Assembly: GCF_000715075.1 (NCBI RefSeq)
Contig: NC_134093.1
Location: 95,712,826-95,776,825 of the forward strand
DNA: 64,000 nucleotides
Source of the DNA: Nicotiana tabacum
Taxonomy: Eukaryota > Streptophyta > Magnoliopsida > Solanales > Solanaceae
Reading direction: 5' to 3'
Below are positions 1 through 12,851 of the stretch, in pieces. Position numbers and translations under genes: made by a program. The notes below the pieces were generated by a model. The model was not told the DNA's origin and did not search any database. It saw only the letters and a program-made list of their open reading frames with translations. Numbering within the stretch: position 1 is the stretch's first letter; every line of letters starts with the position of its first letter.

Positions 1-383
1 GCTGGTGGTGCCCCCGGTGTCTGGAGTACCTGAACAACCTGCTCAGGTGTGCGGGCGGCGGGAGTCTGAGCACCTCCCCCGACCTGAGAAGTGGCTGCGG
101 CAGACGGAACAGAGACCGCCTGAGCAAGACTGGTACACGCAGTCAGAATCTGAGCTAAGGCCTCCTGAAGGCTTGGAATCACAATAGGCATAGGTGGGGC
201 CTGAGCTGGTGCATCAACAATTGGAATCCGGTCCTGATCTAGGACAACTGGTGGATCTGCAGGTACTGCCCCAACTGCTGTGCGGGTTGCACCTCTGCCC
301 CTACCACGGCCTCGGCCTCTCGTGGCCCTGGCTGGTGGTACTGGTGGCTGGCCCTCCTGACCGGTAGCACGAGTCCTCATCAT
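1..383 (-). CDS. Gag N-terminus of Ty3/gypsy element (partial)
   Basis: An open frame starts at ATG 383 and runs leftward off the window without a stop. The protein begins MMRTRATGQE, continues into a basic Arg-Gly run (RGRGRGRGR) and then a Pro/Ala/Val-rich stretch with TSQVGGGAQTP. The same landmarks, including an ATSQIGGGAQTP-type motif, occur in the plus-strand gag at 53152, so the two are homologous. Gag forms the cytoplasmic virus-like particle that packages element RNA. The capsid core and zinc knuckle are outside the window. ATG 380 directly follows ATG 383, so the start could be one codon later. This is the only retroelement frame here with no visible break, though only about 127 codons can be judged. 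Confidence 0.75.
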   Translation of the reverse strand, partial: MMRTRATGQEGQPPVPPARATRGRGRGRGRGATRTAVGAVPADPPVVLDQDRIPIVDAPAQAPPMPIVIPSLQEALAQILTACTSLAQAVSVPSAAATSQVGGGAQTPAARTPEQVVQVLQTPGAPP

Positions 384-567
384 CTGTGAGAGACTGAAAC
401 AACAGGTGTTTAATTACCAGAATAAATAGATTCACACGACAAGAATCCAAGAATGTGAACTTTTCCTAAGGTTTCTGCAGCCTCTAGAAGATAAGTACAG
501 ACGTCTCCGTACCGATCCGCAAGACTTTACTAACCCGCTCATGACTCGTAAGACCTATGTAACCTAG

Positions 568-579
568 GCTCTGATACCA
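568..579 (-). other. Primer binding site, initiator Met tRNA
   Basis: On the minus strand TGGTATCAGAGC lies three bases inside the end of the LTR. This is the standard plant primer site complementary to the 3' end of initiator methionine tRNA. Confidence 0.9.
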
Positions 580-582
580 ACT

Positions 583-1470
583 TGTCATGATCCCAAAATA
601 TAACGTGTCGTGGTGGCGCCTATCGGTGGTACTAGGCAAGCCGAACTTCCCAAAAATACTTCCAAACTAAATATAAAAGTAAAGTAAAGCTTTCCATATT
701 AGGAATTTTTCATAAAATTAAAGTTAAACTCAAATTTGGAATAAAGTGCGGAAAAATGAGTCCCAACCATCGGGGTATCACCAAGTCATGAGCGTCTAAG
801 TATTTAAAGCTATTACAGCCAATGTCTAAATATCAGTACAAAACGAAAAGAAATGTGGAAGGAGTAACAAGGTCCTGCGGACGCTGGCAGCTACCTTACA
901 GTCTCCGAAACTCAAACAGGCCTGGATTCAACAATCTCCGTGCTCAGACACACCTGGATTTGCACGTGTAGTACAGGGTGTAGTATGAGTACAACCAACT
1001 CAGTAAGTAACAGAAATAAATAAGGAATCGAGAAGTACTGACGAGCTATATAGAACAATTATCACCAATACAGAACAATTACCACCAAAGGCTTAAACGT
1101 CATCTTATTATCTATCACCAATTCACGCTTATTCTACTACTAGGGCAACATTTCATCTTGTCACGATCCCAAAACCTAACGTGTCGTGATGGTGCCTATC
1201 GGTGGTACTAGGCAAGCCGACCTTCCCAAAAATACTTCCAAACTAAATATAAAAGTAAAGTAAAGCTTTCCATATCAGGAACTTTTCATAAAATTAAAGT
1301 TAAACTCAAATTTGCAGTCTCCGAAAGTCAAACAGGCCTGGACTCAACAATCTCAGTACTCAGACACACCTGGATCTGCACATATAGTGCAGGGTGTCGT
1401 ATGAGTACAACCAACTTAGCAAGTAACAGAAATAAATAAGGAATCGAGAAGTAGTGATGAGCTATACAGA
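583..1470. repeat. Internal partial tandem duplication in the LTR
   Basis: The segment from 583 to about 1040 is repeated from 1156 to about 1470. Both copies start TGTCA(T/C)GATCCC and share the GGTGGTACTAGGCAAGCCGA stretch. The second copy lacks about 170 bases just before its CAGTCTCCGAAA stretch. The duplicated end could also be the scar of two LTRs joined by recombination. Confidence 0.75.
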
Positions 1471-1643
1471 AAAATGCAGCAACAAAGTGAAATAGATGAA
1501 ACCTCACAGACACTGTCACTCAAACCCTCAATAACTCGACATTCAACTCTCATCTCTAAATGCACACACTCAATAGGTACATGCGCTCACTGGGGGTGTT
1601 CATACTCATGAGGGGCTCCTACATCCCAAGTGCTATAATCCGC

Positions 1644-1760
1644 ATGGACAACTCACGTGCTGCATGGACAACTCACGTGCTATAATATCATATCAAGGCC
1701 TGCACGGACAATTCACGTGCCACCATATCACATCAGAATCCGCACGGACAACTCACGTGC
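1644..1760. promoter_or_regulatory. Four-copy G-box array in LTR
   Basis: A 19-base word of the form GCACGGACAACTCACGTGC occurs four times with one or two changes. The palindromic G-box core CACGTG lies at 1654, 1674, 1714 and 1754, so the spacings are 20, 40 and 40 bases. A single copy sits in the solo LTR near 23549-23570. Related GTCGTCCGTGCGG words occur at 52126 and 59032 in the plus-strand element. CACGTG is the known core site for plant bHLH and bZIP factors; use by this LTR is inference. Confidence 0.6.
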
Positions 1761-2699
1761 TAAGGTACAATACCTTACAAACAAGTCCTCGACCTCACTC
1801 AGTCATGAACCTCTCTAGTCTCATAGCTCTCAATAAAGAAAGGGAAAACATCCCAATCAAAGTGTTACAGTATATCATCAAGGAAAATAGCAGAGACTGA
1901 GGTAAACATGTACAAAAATACTATGACTGCATATAACTACAATGAGCAGGAATATAGCCTAAGCATGATTTCTAACATGAAAGACAGTCAAGTTCTAGTA
2001 GACAGGAATGCATATAAACACAAATAAAGGCTATCAGACTTCACAGTCTACCGGGATGGACCAAGTCTCAATCCCTCATGGCGTACACCCACACGCCCGT
2101 CACCTAGCATGGGTGCCACCTCCAAACAGTCATATTATACCAAACTTCGGGTTTCATACCCTCAAGACCAGATTTATAATTGTTACTTACCTCAACAGCG
2201 TAGAACTCCTACTACGGAATGCTCTTTCCTCTCGAATCAGCCTCCAAATGACCCGAATCTAGCCACAAGCAATAAAATACGATCAATATGAGCTAAAGGA
2301 ATGAATCCCACAAGGAAAATACCAACTTTTAGGCCAAATCCCGAAATTTACTCAAACCCGGCCCCGGGCCCACGTCTCAAAATCTGACAAAAGTCACAAA
2401 ACCCGAAATCCCATTCACTTCCGAGTCTACTCATACTAAATTCATCAAAATCCGACCTCATTTGGTTCCTCAAATCCCCAAATCACTCTCTCCAAAATCC
2501 CAGCCCTAACCCTTTATTTCACTTTAAAATTCCTACTAATTAGGTGGGAAATTAACGGGAAAATGCCATAGCTAATGATAACAGAGCTCAAGCAACTTAC
2601 CTCAGTGAATACCCTTGAATCCCCTTCAAAAATCGTTCCAAAAGCTCCAAGGTCCGACTTGAAAATGGTGGAAATGAGCAAAAATCACGAAGTCCCCTT

Positions 2700-3045
2700 T
2701 TATACCTTCTGCCCAGCGACACCGCACATGCGGTCCCTTTTACGCTTCTGCGATACCGCACCTGCAGAATTTCTATCGCAGGTGCGGAACTCACTTAAAA
2801 TCCCAGGTTTAGCATCTGCGGCCAAATCTCGCACCTGCGATTGCGCATCCCTCTCGCTTCTGCGAAAATCGACCAACTCCTCACATCCGCATCTGCAACT
2901 CAGCCTCGAATCTGCGGGCTCGCAGATGCGACCACTCTTATGCACCTGCGGTTCCAGCCCAGTTCCTCTATGTCCGCATTTGCGGCTCACCAAGCGCACC
3001 AACGACCTTGCAACTGCGGCTCCCCCTCCGCAGGTGCGGAAAAAC
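2700..3045. repeat. Cluster of CpG-rich near-palindromic words in LTR
   Basis: Variants of CCGCAnnTGCGG, TCGCACCTGCGA and GCTTCTGCGA recur more than a dozen times in about 350 bases. They are set in otherwise AT-rich LTR, and many can pair with a neighbour. A cluster with different words but the same style lies in the plus-strand element at 50033-50350 and 56405-56740. Confidence 0.6.
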
Positions 3046-6000
3046 ACCAGCAGTAGCAGTTCAGCTGCATTTCCAAATTTCAAACCTCTCGTTAGCCATC
3101 CGGAATCACCCCGAGCCCCTTGGAACCTCAACAAAATATACCAACAAATCATATATCAACATACGAACTTAGTCAAACTTTTGAATCACTCAAAATAACA
3201 TCAAAATACCAAATTACCCTCGGATTCAAGCCTAAGAACTTCTAAACTTCCAAATTTCGCAAACGACACCAAAACCTACCAAACTACGTCCGAATGACCT
3301 CAAATTTTACACACACATCAAAAATGATACCACGAACCTACTCCAACTTCCGAAAATCCATTCCGACCCCGATATCAAATTTTCCATTGCCGATCGAAAT
3401 CGCCAAGTTTCTAACTTTCGCCAATTCAAGCCTAATTCCATTACGGACCTCCAAATTACATTCCGGACACGCTTTTGAGTCCAAAATCACCTAACGAAGC
3501 TAATGGAACCATCAGAACTCAAACCCGAGACCGTTTACACATAAGTCAATATCCGGTTGACTTTTCCAACTTAAGGTTCTAAATAAGAGACTAAGGGTCT
3601 CAATTCACTCCGGAACCACTCCGGAACCTAACCAACTAACGTGACATATCATAATATAGCTGAAAAGCACAAAAGGAAATATAAATGGGAAAAACGGGGC
3701 TATAACTCTCGAAATGACCGGTCGGGTCGTTACACATCTCTTCTAATTTCTCCTAGTCATAGACTCCTTTGAGGTCATTCAGGTTGTACCGAGTTTTCTA
3801 TAACTTACGGAAACCATCAGCTCTCTTGTTTTGATGGGTTTAATCCCGAGGACTTACCTATTATCGTCATATTCTCACTCACATTTTCTTATCCTTACTT
3901 TTATCTACCTAAAACTTTGTCGCTCTATGATATTTTAGCTTGCGACCTACACATATATATATTTATACTACTCGCACCCTTCCTTCAACTTGCTAGCACC
4001 ATAGATTTCCTTTCGTGCCTTCTCAGTTGTGTTTAAATGTAAGAATTATTTTTCTTGGTCGTTTTGCCACTTGTTGCATGAATACTTGGCTTATCTTATT
4101 GCCCACAAATACTGGAATTTCTTGTAACTCATATGATCTCAAATATCACCTTTAATTTATTTTTTTCAATTCATTAGCCACGATATGTGCCACTTTCTTA
4201 TGGAGTGTATACAATATTATAGTGAGACTGTTGTTACAAGACCATTTCTTCACGTTAATATGATTAGGTTGAAGCCTTCTTCCTTATTTCCTCAGCTAGT
4301 CTTTCATTATAGTAATTAGGGGAGACTCTCTAACTCTTGTAAAGCTGCGAGCTTATTACATCATATACCTGCTGGAATATTTTATTCTTCTTGCTCGCCT
4401 ATAATTATCCCTAGTTACTTACTTTGCGCCCTTGTGCTCGTAGGGTTGCTTCTGAATTGAATTATTGACTGTCTTCCTAGTTTCACTCTCTTTTATTTCC
4501 ATAACACTTATACGGTACCTTTAGCTACCCCAACTCCTAAATGAATATTTCTCAAGGACTGCGATGTTATATCTGCGAAATTGAATTCACTATGTTGGGG
4601 CTCACTACGTTTATCTTGCACAATCTGTTGATTTGTCTGTATCCGCTTGTCTAACCATAACTAGGCTCTTCCTGAATCAACTACTAACTACTCATTGGTC
4701 CATTATCATATCTATTTTTTGCATAATCTCTCTTGGGATATGTCCTTTGTCTTAACTTACCTCTCACACTGGCTCCTGATGTATCAAGTGTCCATTCACA
4801 CTTATTTATCAACAACATCCTAGTCGGGAACTCTTACTGCCTCTCCCCGACATCGTGCTTGCATAATGTTCTAGAGTCGCGACATATCTGTAGGATCTGA
4901 ATAAATTCAACCTCATCCCTTTCGCCTTTTTATCATATTCTTCCTTTACCATTCCATAGTTACCTAAACCACTTAACTCCAACTTAATACCACATCACAC
5001 CATATTCCCCCGTTTATAAGAGTACGAAGATTTAGTGCTACGACGATCTACCTATAGATGTTTTACCTCTTCATCTTTGGCGTCTTTTCACATCATCAAA
5101 GACCCTTAATCGCCTTACGGTAACCCTTATGTACCAGGGATAACTGAATTCCTTATACACAAGGGTGGCACCTAGTGTAACTGGCACACTTGGTTCCTTA
5201 AGCTTAACTCTCTGCTCAAAGTGCTTGCTTTAGAGAAGCGTCTTCCTGAATGAACTTTAAAAGTTATTCTTTTGTTGTCCATTCTATTATTGCTGGAACG
5301 CTATCTCTGAAATTCTCACGATGCCGACTATTACCAAATCTTCTTATCCCTAATTCATGTTCGATTTATCTTGTTCACTAGCCCATACTGATTTCTATTA
5401 CTCCGAGGGTCTAACTTACCCTTTTGGTAATCACGTTCAAGTCACCAACTCATTTCTCAAAATGAGGGTATGACTTTATAGCTTATACAGTTTTATTTTC
5501 TCAAGGCATGTCACCTCTTGTCTTTTCTTTCACTTGACTATATATTTTGATTTACCTTTATCACTCATTTATCACATCTTATTCATAATGCTTCATTTAC
5601 TCTCTTCTTATTCTCTGGCTAACATTTCTGTCTATCACTTTATTCTGAAAACTTCAACAAAACATTCTTTCACTTTTAGCTCCCCTTTCTTCATGTCATT
5701 GGCTCCTCAGGACGCCTAACTTTCTCTCATTTGTTTTATTATGGGCGGGAGTCATACTAAGGTAAATATTTATCCCTTCTAGGATTCCACTTCCTATCTT
5801 CTGAAATTTTTGAACATTTTAGTATTCATATCTGACTATACTATTCTAGAGTGCACCATCTGGGTGTCTCACAAGGAGATCTATTACCACGTTTGCACTA
5901 TCCTTCGAAAATATTAGCTAATGATAACAATCCATCCACCATTTTGGGTTACTCTAACCCCACTTGGATCCTGATATCCCATCCTTCTCTTAAACTATAT

Positions 6001-6558
6001 CTGTTAGCTCCCATAGGGAATAACTGAGATGGGTGTGGCCAATTATATATATTCTTTTCTTGAATTGTAAATACTGATAATCTTCACTAACTGGGTAACT
6101 CGTACCCTTCTTCACCTTGCTTATTTTACTTGTTGAAACTTGTATCTACCTTATGATTCTCTTATTGCTTTTTGCCATATTAGTGGATAGATATTCATGC
6201 CTAAGGGATCCTTCTCAAGAAGCTTAGACGTCTTAGTACATACATGATCTGCTGAATACCTCACATTTACTCATCATAAGCATGATGCAAAATTGAGTTC
6301 CTTTAACTCAACTCTTCCACAGCCACATTCAATCTCATACCAACTGTCTTTATGGATGTAGGTATCATTGTATTATGAATAAAATAGAATTTAGGAGTTT
6401 GAATTCTTACAACTGAGCTCTACCACACGATCTAGAGTAAGAAGAAAGAGTGAGAGTCCTAAATGCCCTGTAGTCTCATGCTTATAAGTGTAGTGCACAA
6501 CACACCCATAAATAAGACTCTACTAGACACGATTTGTAGACTCCCTAGGACAGAACTA

Positions 6559-6569
6559 CTCTGATACCA
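6559..6569 (-). other. Primer binding site, initiator Met tRNA
   Basis: Minus-strand TGGTATCAGAG lies four bases from the LTR end. It marks the 5' side of this element. Confidence 0.85.
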
Positions 6570-6573
6570 CTTT

Positions 6574-9329
6574 TGTCACAACCCAAACCGAAGGGCCGCG
6601 ACAGACACCTAGTGCCTAACTCAACCGAGTACCAATGTAATGTATCCTTCTTATCATAATATCATGGGTAAATGAGTTGGAAAGGCCGTCATGAGATAAC
6701 TAGAATTAAACATAAGAGAATACTTAACATAGGATGACCCAACATGGTATACAAACTTATACATGTGGCATACAGGCCTATAAGACCGAAATGATCATTT
6801 GTACACTCAAAATATAGGTCGACAAGGCCATACAATCATCCATATACATGGCATATGTCTACAAGCCTCTAAGAGTATATAAACGTCATAAAGGCTGGGA
6901 CAGGGCCCCGCCATACCAATCAATATATGTCCAAATCATACTGACCAAATAGGAAACTGCGGAGCAAGTGGAGTGCACCAACACCTTCCGCTGAGCTGAT
7001 AGCATACTAGGAGGTCTGTCAACCTATATATCGGGACCTGCGAGCATGCAACGCAACATCCCCAGGCAAAAGGGATGTTAGTACGAATAAAGTACCGAGT
7101 ATGTAAGGCATAAAAAATGGTATATAAAAGACATGAAAGAAACATGGAGTAAATGACTCAACCTGTAAGTCTAAATGGCTCAGTGAATCATGAAACCTTT
7201 ATAGTGTCATGTATATGCGTATAAATTTCATATTATGCATAGGTATATGCGTACATAACATCCTCAAGCCTCTGAGGGCATCCCGTCATATCATATCGGC
7301 CTCAGTGTGCGAAATCATCAATGTATATCAGCTGATCAGATGGTGATACGTATATAACTCTGTAACCTTTTTACATACCCCATATACATATAATATATGT
7401 GTATATAATGCCATCTTTTCATGGGTCAATATACATGTATAAATGAATGCAATGCATAAGGAAGTAAGTCGATAAGATCTCTCAAAACGTCATAAGATCA
7501 ATATACCTTCGGTTAATATCATGAAATAAACTTTATCAACTTACGAATTTTCTGAGACCCATGAATAGACGTTATAATAATAGGACACATGGGGAATCAA
7601 GAACAAAGGCACCCATAGTACTTCTAAGAATAGAGTCATTTGTGAAAGTTCTGCGTTTGCTCATTTAGTTTGTATCATATGGATCATGCCAAAAGGGAAG
7701 AAGGGATAGCCTTAACATACCTTTTCACAGTCTGTCCAATGACCACGTTGAACTCGTCTCGTCTCACTTTAATCTACAACAACGATAATAATACTATCGT
7801 TAAGCTACGAATGATGCAACTATCATTCAATGAATGACAATCTTATTTTATATTAAAACGAATAGCATCTCCCATTTTTTTCTTGCTTTCCCCAAGTCCA
7901 TCAAAATAACAAGAACACATACAACCTTCAACTATATACCTTCAGTACCACAATACACCCAACATCCCAACAACACCAATCAATCTACACAACAACAAGT
8001 GCACAAATGTCACTAACGAAACTACTATGTAACACGACGAGCGGCAAGCTTGGATTGGAACCAAACCCCAACTCTTTTTCCCATTTCCATTGTACTTACA
8101 ACACCATCAACAGGTCCAGCATATAAACATATATATTTACATGACATTCCAACATTATATCCATCATAAAAGTAACATCAAACAACCCAACAAGATATAA
8201 CAACAACGTGGACAACTTCTAGGTATTGTGTGGTTGCTTTTTCTCCTATTTACAACATCATCAACATACTCAACATATTGACAAGCATAAAAACAATAAG
8301 ATCATTATAACCAAGCTATTTCCCACGATTTCCAGCCATATGAAGTCATATACACAACTCCAAAATAGTCCAATAAGAGACAACAACTTCTTATACAACT
8401 TCAAGTTCTATCTTGTAATTGTTCATCCAAATTACTTAACCAACACATAGAGAAGCTTAATCTTAAGAAATAGGGTATTATACATACCTTAAATAATCTG
8501 AACAAACTCGAACCAAAGTTTTCTTTATCTTACAAGCACCCTTAAATACATCACAACACCATAGAGACTCTCTTCTTCACTTAGGCTAACTTTTGAGGCT
8601 AGGTTTAGGTAAAACCACCTTGGATTCAACTTGAAACCTTGGAGAACTGTTAGAGAAGTGTTGAGAGAGTTTAGGAACTGTCCTTGGTCGAAAATGACCA
8701 AAAATGAGCCGTCCAACCCCTTTAAAATGTTCAAGGGTCGTCCACCACCGAAGTGGGTCCCATTAGGAGCTGCTTGCACGGTCTCACAAAAACGTGAATA
8801 TCTCTCTATTCGAATGTTGTATCGATGAACGATTTAATGAGTTAGAAACTAGACTCATAGATCTTCAATTTGGTAGGTGGATCATTCCTTAATTCCAAGT
8901 ATATTGGGAGAAAAGCTCACCTACATTTGACCTAATTTTCAGCACATTATGAATATAACTTGTGATGACCTTTGTCCACTTTTGTTCCACAACTCGCTTG
9001 ACTTCAAAACGTAATACACGACTATCATACGACTAAAATAACTCATAAAATAACCTTTGTATAAAGTTAAGCACCCTAGTATCACCCCAAAAGTATATGT
9101 TATAACATTCCCAACATGTCGACATTTAACAATGCTTATTTTCTTCAATTTGTTTAGCTTCTAAGACTTTCAACCCTCTTGGTACTTGTTATCCATGATC
9201 TTAAAGATTTTTAACCTCTAAGGTAACATGATTAGCTTACTTTATGTACTTTCAAAGACAATCTCATTTCTGAGCTTAAATCAATTGACTTACGATTTAC
9301 TCTCACGTACGAAAACATGGGGTGTAACA
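6574..9329 (-). repeat. 5' LTR of second minus-strand gypsy element (2.76 kb)
   Basis: In element orientation it begins TGTTACACCCCATG at 9329 and ends TTGTGACA at 6574. Apart from these ends it is not obviously like the LTR at 583-3734. No gene is seen inside it. Confidence 0.75.
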
Positions 9330-10055
9330 CACACAATATATGATGAATTTTCTATATTCTTTTCAAAATACATTTAAATTTTTTTCTTGTGTTTTCTTGC
9401 ACCCTTGAATTTTATATTTCACATAAAACAAGAAATTGTCATTTAAATCATTAATCCATCATATCCCATTTTCAAACTTTACCATTAAAAGGAGAAATAA
9501 AGAATGTAGAGAAATTAACTTAAATAGTCGCTCAATTAAAGAAATAATCGAAAGATATATAATATATGTATAATTTATGTGTATTAGCTAGCTTATGTAA
9601 ATACTACTTATCGAACAACCAAATGTGTAACTTCCCCGATTGTAGGGAACTTTACATAACTGTCACAGTTTAAAAGAAATATAATAATTATTTAGCATGA
9701 AACTCAATATTACAATTGTGGTAGGAAAATAATTATATTTGTAGCACACAGTTCCATTAAAATAGGAATATTAATTATTAATCCGTAAACATAAGCAATT
9801 TGAATGGAAAGTTAATAATTCTTTGTACAAAAATCATACATTTTTCTCTTTATGTATTAGCTTTCCTTCTTTTTCTTCATCTTCTTAATTTAGTTTTATG
9901 CCGAATCCAATATATTTTCTAACTTTGTTCCATTCGTTTTCTTTTTAATTATCTTTCTTAAGTTTTTCTCTTCCTTCTTTCTTCCTTTCTTAACATAAAG
10001 ATTTTACTTCGATAATAATATATGTTAATATATACAAAACGTATATATAAAAAAT
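9330..10055. other. AT-rich intergenic DNA
   Basis: I see no gene, RNA gene or recognisable mobile element here. Base composition is strongly AT and there are only short chance frames. Confidence 0.6.
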
Positions 10056-10490
<435 letters not shown>

Positions 10491-11754
10491 ACATATGCAT
10501 CAGATTTTCAAAAATGGAGTGAAGAAGATGAATGTTGGAAAGTGGGAATGAAGATGGGCAAAAAAAGTACTTCCTGTGATCAGTGGATCAGTTAACTTAT
10601 TAATCGTTGAGCTTAACTTTTATAATATGCTAATAATGAAAAAAAATATTTTTTATGAAATAAACAATAAATGATACTATTTTTTTAAAATAATAGTTAA
10701 AAAGGGATCCGCGTGTAAAAAAAAGATCATAAGTGTTAAGCCCATGATACAAGCACAACCAGTTGGGCCTAAAATCATGTAAGTTTCAACCTTTATTACT
10801 TAAAATTTTACCAAAATAACATCGACATGTCTCATAATTCATATTCTACCATTAATATAAATCACCTAATTGACCATTATAAAGTAATCTTTAAACATAC
10901 AGATTTTCTCTTGTAAGTTAATATTTGTTAAATCAGCAAAACTAACCAATGTGTCTGTAAATGTAGTGTCAACAAGGCACATCAGTGATCAGTACTTCAT
11001 TAGGATGACATTAACTGTGATTCCTTTCACTAATTTGGAAACCTATCGTCTCCAATTAGAGGATTTTCTCTCTTTTTACTCGGTTATTATCCTATTGAAT
11101 GTAAGTTCTACGTAGTCATAATATTAAATTATTTATACTATCAGATCATTTATAAAGTAACTACAAATAAATTTTTATTAGAAGTATCCATCGTAATCTA
11201 GTAAAAAGAGTAATTAACCTACAATCACATATTAAATTAAACTGATAAAGTAAAAACGTAAAATGAATTACTCTGGCAGTGTCAACTTCTAACTTAAAAT
11301 CTACTTCCTCTTGTTCTTTTAATATTTTTGTACACCCCTAAATCAAAAAAGTATTTATCTAAACTACCTTTTTCTTTTCCTAAAAAATCTCACTCAAGTA
11401 AACTTCGCTAATTGAAGCACTAAGAGTAAATTTATTTATTTATTTCTAAAACGTCAAACGTTGTGGCAAAATTCAGTTTTCTAAAATGACAAACTTTTAG
11501 GACCGGAAATAGTATATATTTTCAGTTATTGTTATTGTTATTTCATGTTATTAGAATCTCGTGAACTTATCAATACATCATTATATCTTATATTTTCATT
11601 TTAATTTTCCACGCGATGTTTGTGCTCAATTATGACTTTCCACTCAATATCTTATACCCGATTTAGTGTCCCAATTTTTTGGTGGAAACGGTTGTTTTAA
11701 ATTGTTAATCAAAAAACAAAAAGAGGCAGGGCAATAAACTCTTAGCTACCATAT
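10491..11754. other. AT-rich intergenic DNA with a possible decayed Stowaway-type MITE
   Basis: No gene is seen. At about 11302-11519 a segment begins CTACTTCCTCTTGTTC and ends GACCGGAAATAGTA. This resembles worn Stowaway-type ends, but the terminal repeats match poorly. Confidence 0.35.
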
Positions 11755-12511
11755 TGTTTACCCGAAAAACGGATAGAGTTGAATTTATATGCAGTTCTAA
11801 CGATACATGGTATAAATTGGTACAAATTAGGAAAGAAAAATAAATATGTATTGAAATTAGTTATAAAAGAAAATAATGCAAACCGAATGAACTAGTTAGC
11901 CTAAGCCTTCAAGTTTTATCACCTCCAAATTAAGTGAAGAACGATTCATCGAAGAAACAATATGACTAAATACCAAAAGCCAAAAAAGGATAGTATTTGC
12001 TCTATTTTCTGTATATATCAGAATGAATGTGTGTATCAATCAATAATGTGTATCAATCAATAATGTGTGAATACCCCTTTACAAATGATAACCACTCTTA
12101 ATATAGTGGAGAAATCCTACTTTGGATATAATTAAAAATACATAGTGGAGATCCCATGATAGATTAATTAATTAGCTTTTCCTTGATTCAAGCCGTGATT
12201 TCTGCCGAGATTCTCTCCTCACTTGCGGCTATAACGACTTTTTTGTTTCTTGGCTCAGTCTCGAACTCGGCCGATCTCAATTTTGATCGGTCTCTGGGTC
12301 TCGAGCTCGGTCTTGGCTGATCTCGATATTGATCGGTCTCCGAGTTTCGAGCTCGATCTTGGCTGATCTCGATATTGATCGGTCTCTGGGGCCCGAGCTC
12401 GACAACCTCACTTCGTATCGTGGCTTCGATATTATGATGATGAACCTTAGACCATAATGTTCCAATCTCGATTAGTCATAAGAAGGGCAGACTCGATTTT
12501 GACCGTATACA
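11755..12511 (-). repeat. 3' LTR of Tat element A (757 bp)
   Basis: It begins TGTTTACCCG and ends CCGTATACA. It contains about three copies of a 46-bp unit (TCGAGCTCGATCTTGGCTGA...) between 12254 and 12392. The other LTR has about four copies. Confidence 0.9.
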
Positions 12512-12525
12512 GATAGTCCCCTCGT
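12512..12525 (-). other. Polypurine tract of Tat element A
   Basis: Next to the LTR end the minus strand reads CGAGGGGACTATC, a purine-rich plus-strand primer as expected for an element running right to left. Confidence 0.65.
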
Positions 12526-12710
12526 TTCTCGGAAAGAAGATAACGAGAAACGATATGAATTTCCGATCTTCGACTTAGTGGATAATGATGTCAGTGATGA
12601 GCCTGAATATGACGTATGTTACAAACGTCTCGTCGGTCCAGTTACCAAGCCATTAAATGTCTGCAAGTCATTGGTCGGCCACTACCGGTTCTGAACTGTC
12701 ATCACCACGT

Positions 12711-12718
12711 TATAAATA
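12711..12718 (+). promoter_or_regulatory. TATA box of the antisense gene in element A
   Basis: TATAAATA is followed by a CT-rich leader rich in CTTC words. It stands about 140 bases before the first conserved codons of the antisense gene (12852). Element B has the same arrangement at 38348-38355. Confidence 0.6.
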
Positions 12719-12851
12719 TTCAAACTCCCATCCTCATCCAACCTTTTTACTCAAAAGCTTCTTCTCTATTCTTGCATCTTCTTCAGAAAATCCTTGTGCT
12801 TCATATACTTTACATCGCATGCAACCCTAATTTTCTTTGCCTTTATTCATC

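Larger units (their letters stand above)
1..3734 (-). mobile_element. Ty3/gypsy (Tekay-like) LTR retrotransposon, cut by the window edge
   Basis: Read on the minus strand the order is LTR (3734 to 583), Met-tRNA primer site (579 to 568), leader, then the start of gag (383 to 1). The body of the element lies beyond the left edge. The LTR begins TGTAACGACCC and ends TGACA, a form shared with the solo LTR at 22690-24368 and with the plus-strand element at 49323. The 5 bases after the LTR are CATCT (3735-3739); the matching copy would be outside the window. Assignment to the Tekay/Del chromovirus lineage is from the long LTR, the Met primer and the Gag style, not from pol, which is not visible. 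Confidence 0.85.
583..3734 (-). repeat. 5' LTR of the left Ty3/gypsy element (3.15 kb)
   Basis: The ends are TG...CA in element orientation (TGTAACGACCC at 3734, TGACA at 583). The LTR holds a partial internal duplication (583-1470), a G-box array (1644-1760) and a CpG-rich word cluster (2700-3045). The open frames inside it, including one of 207 codons at 2575-3198, are shadows of the word cluster and not genes. Confidence 0.85.
3735..9329 (-). mobile_element. Ty3/gypsy element with non-coding interior, left part lost
   Basis: On the minus strand this is an LTR (9329 to 6574), a Met primer site (6569 to 6559) and about 2.8 kb of interior to 3735. After the primer site the leader resembles the usual Solanaceae gypsy leader. 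No frame in the interior looks like gag or pol and none exceeds about 70 codons. Either it is a non-autonomous form or its coding part is elsewhere. The element at 1-3734 probably inserted into it, because that LTR begins exactly where this interior is cut. Confidence 0.65.

Noticed and set aside
2575..3198. Open frame of 207 codons with Cys and Pro-rich text
   Set aside because: It lies wholly in the LTR and over the CpG word cluster; Cys and Ala runs come from the repeated TGCG words, and an equal frame exists on the other strand.
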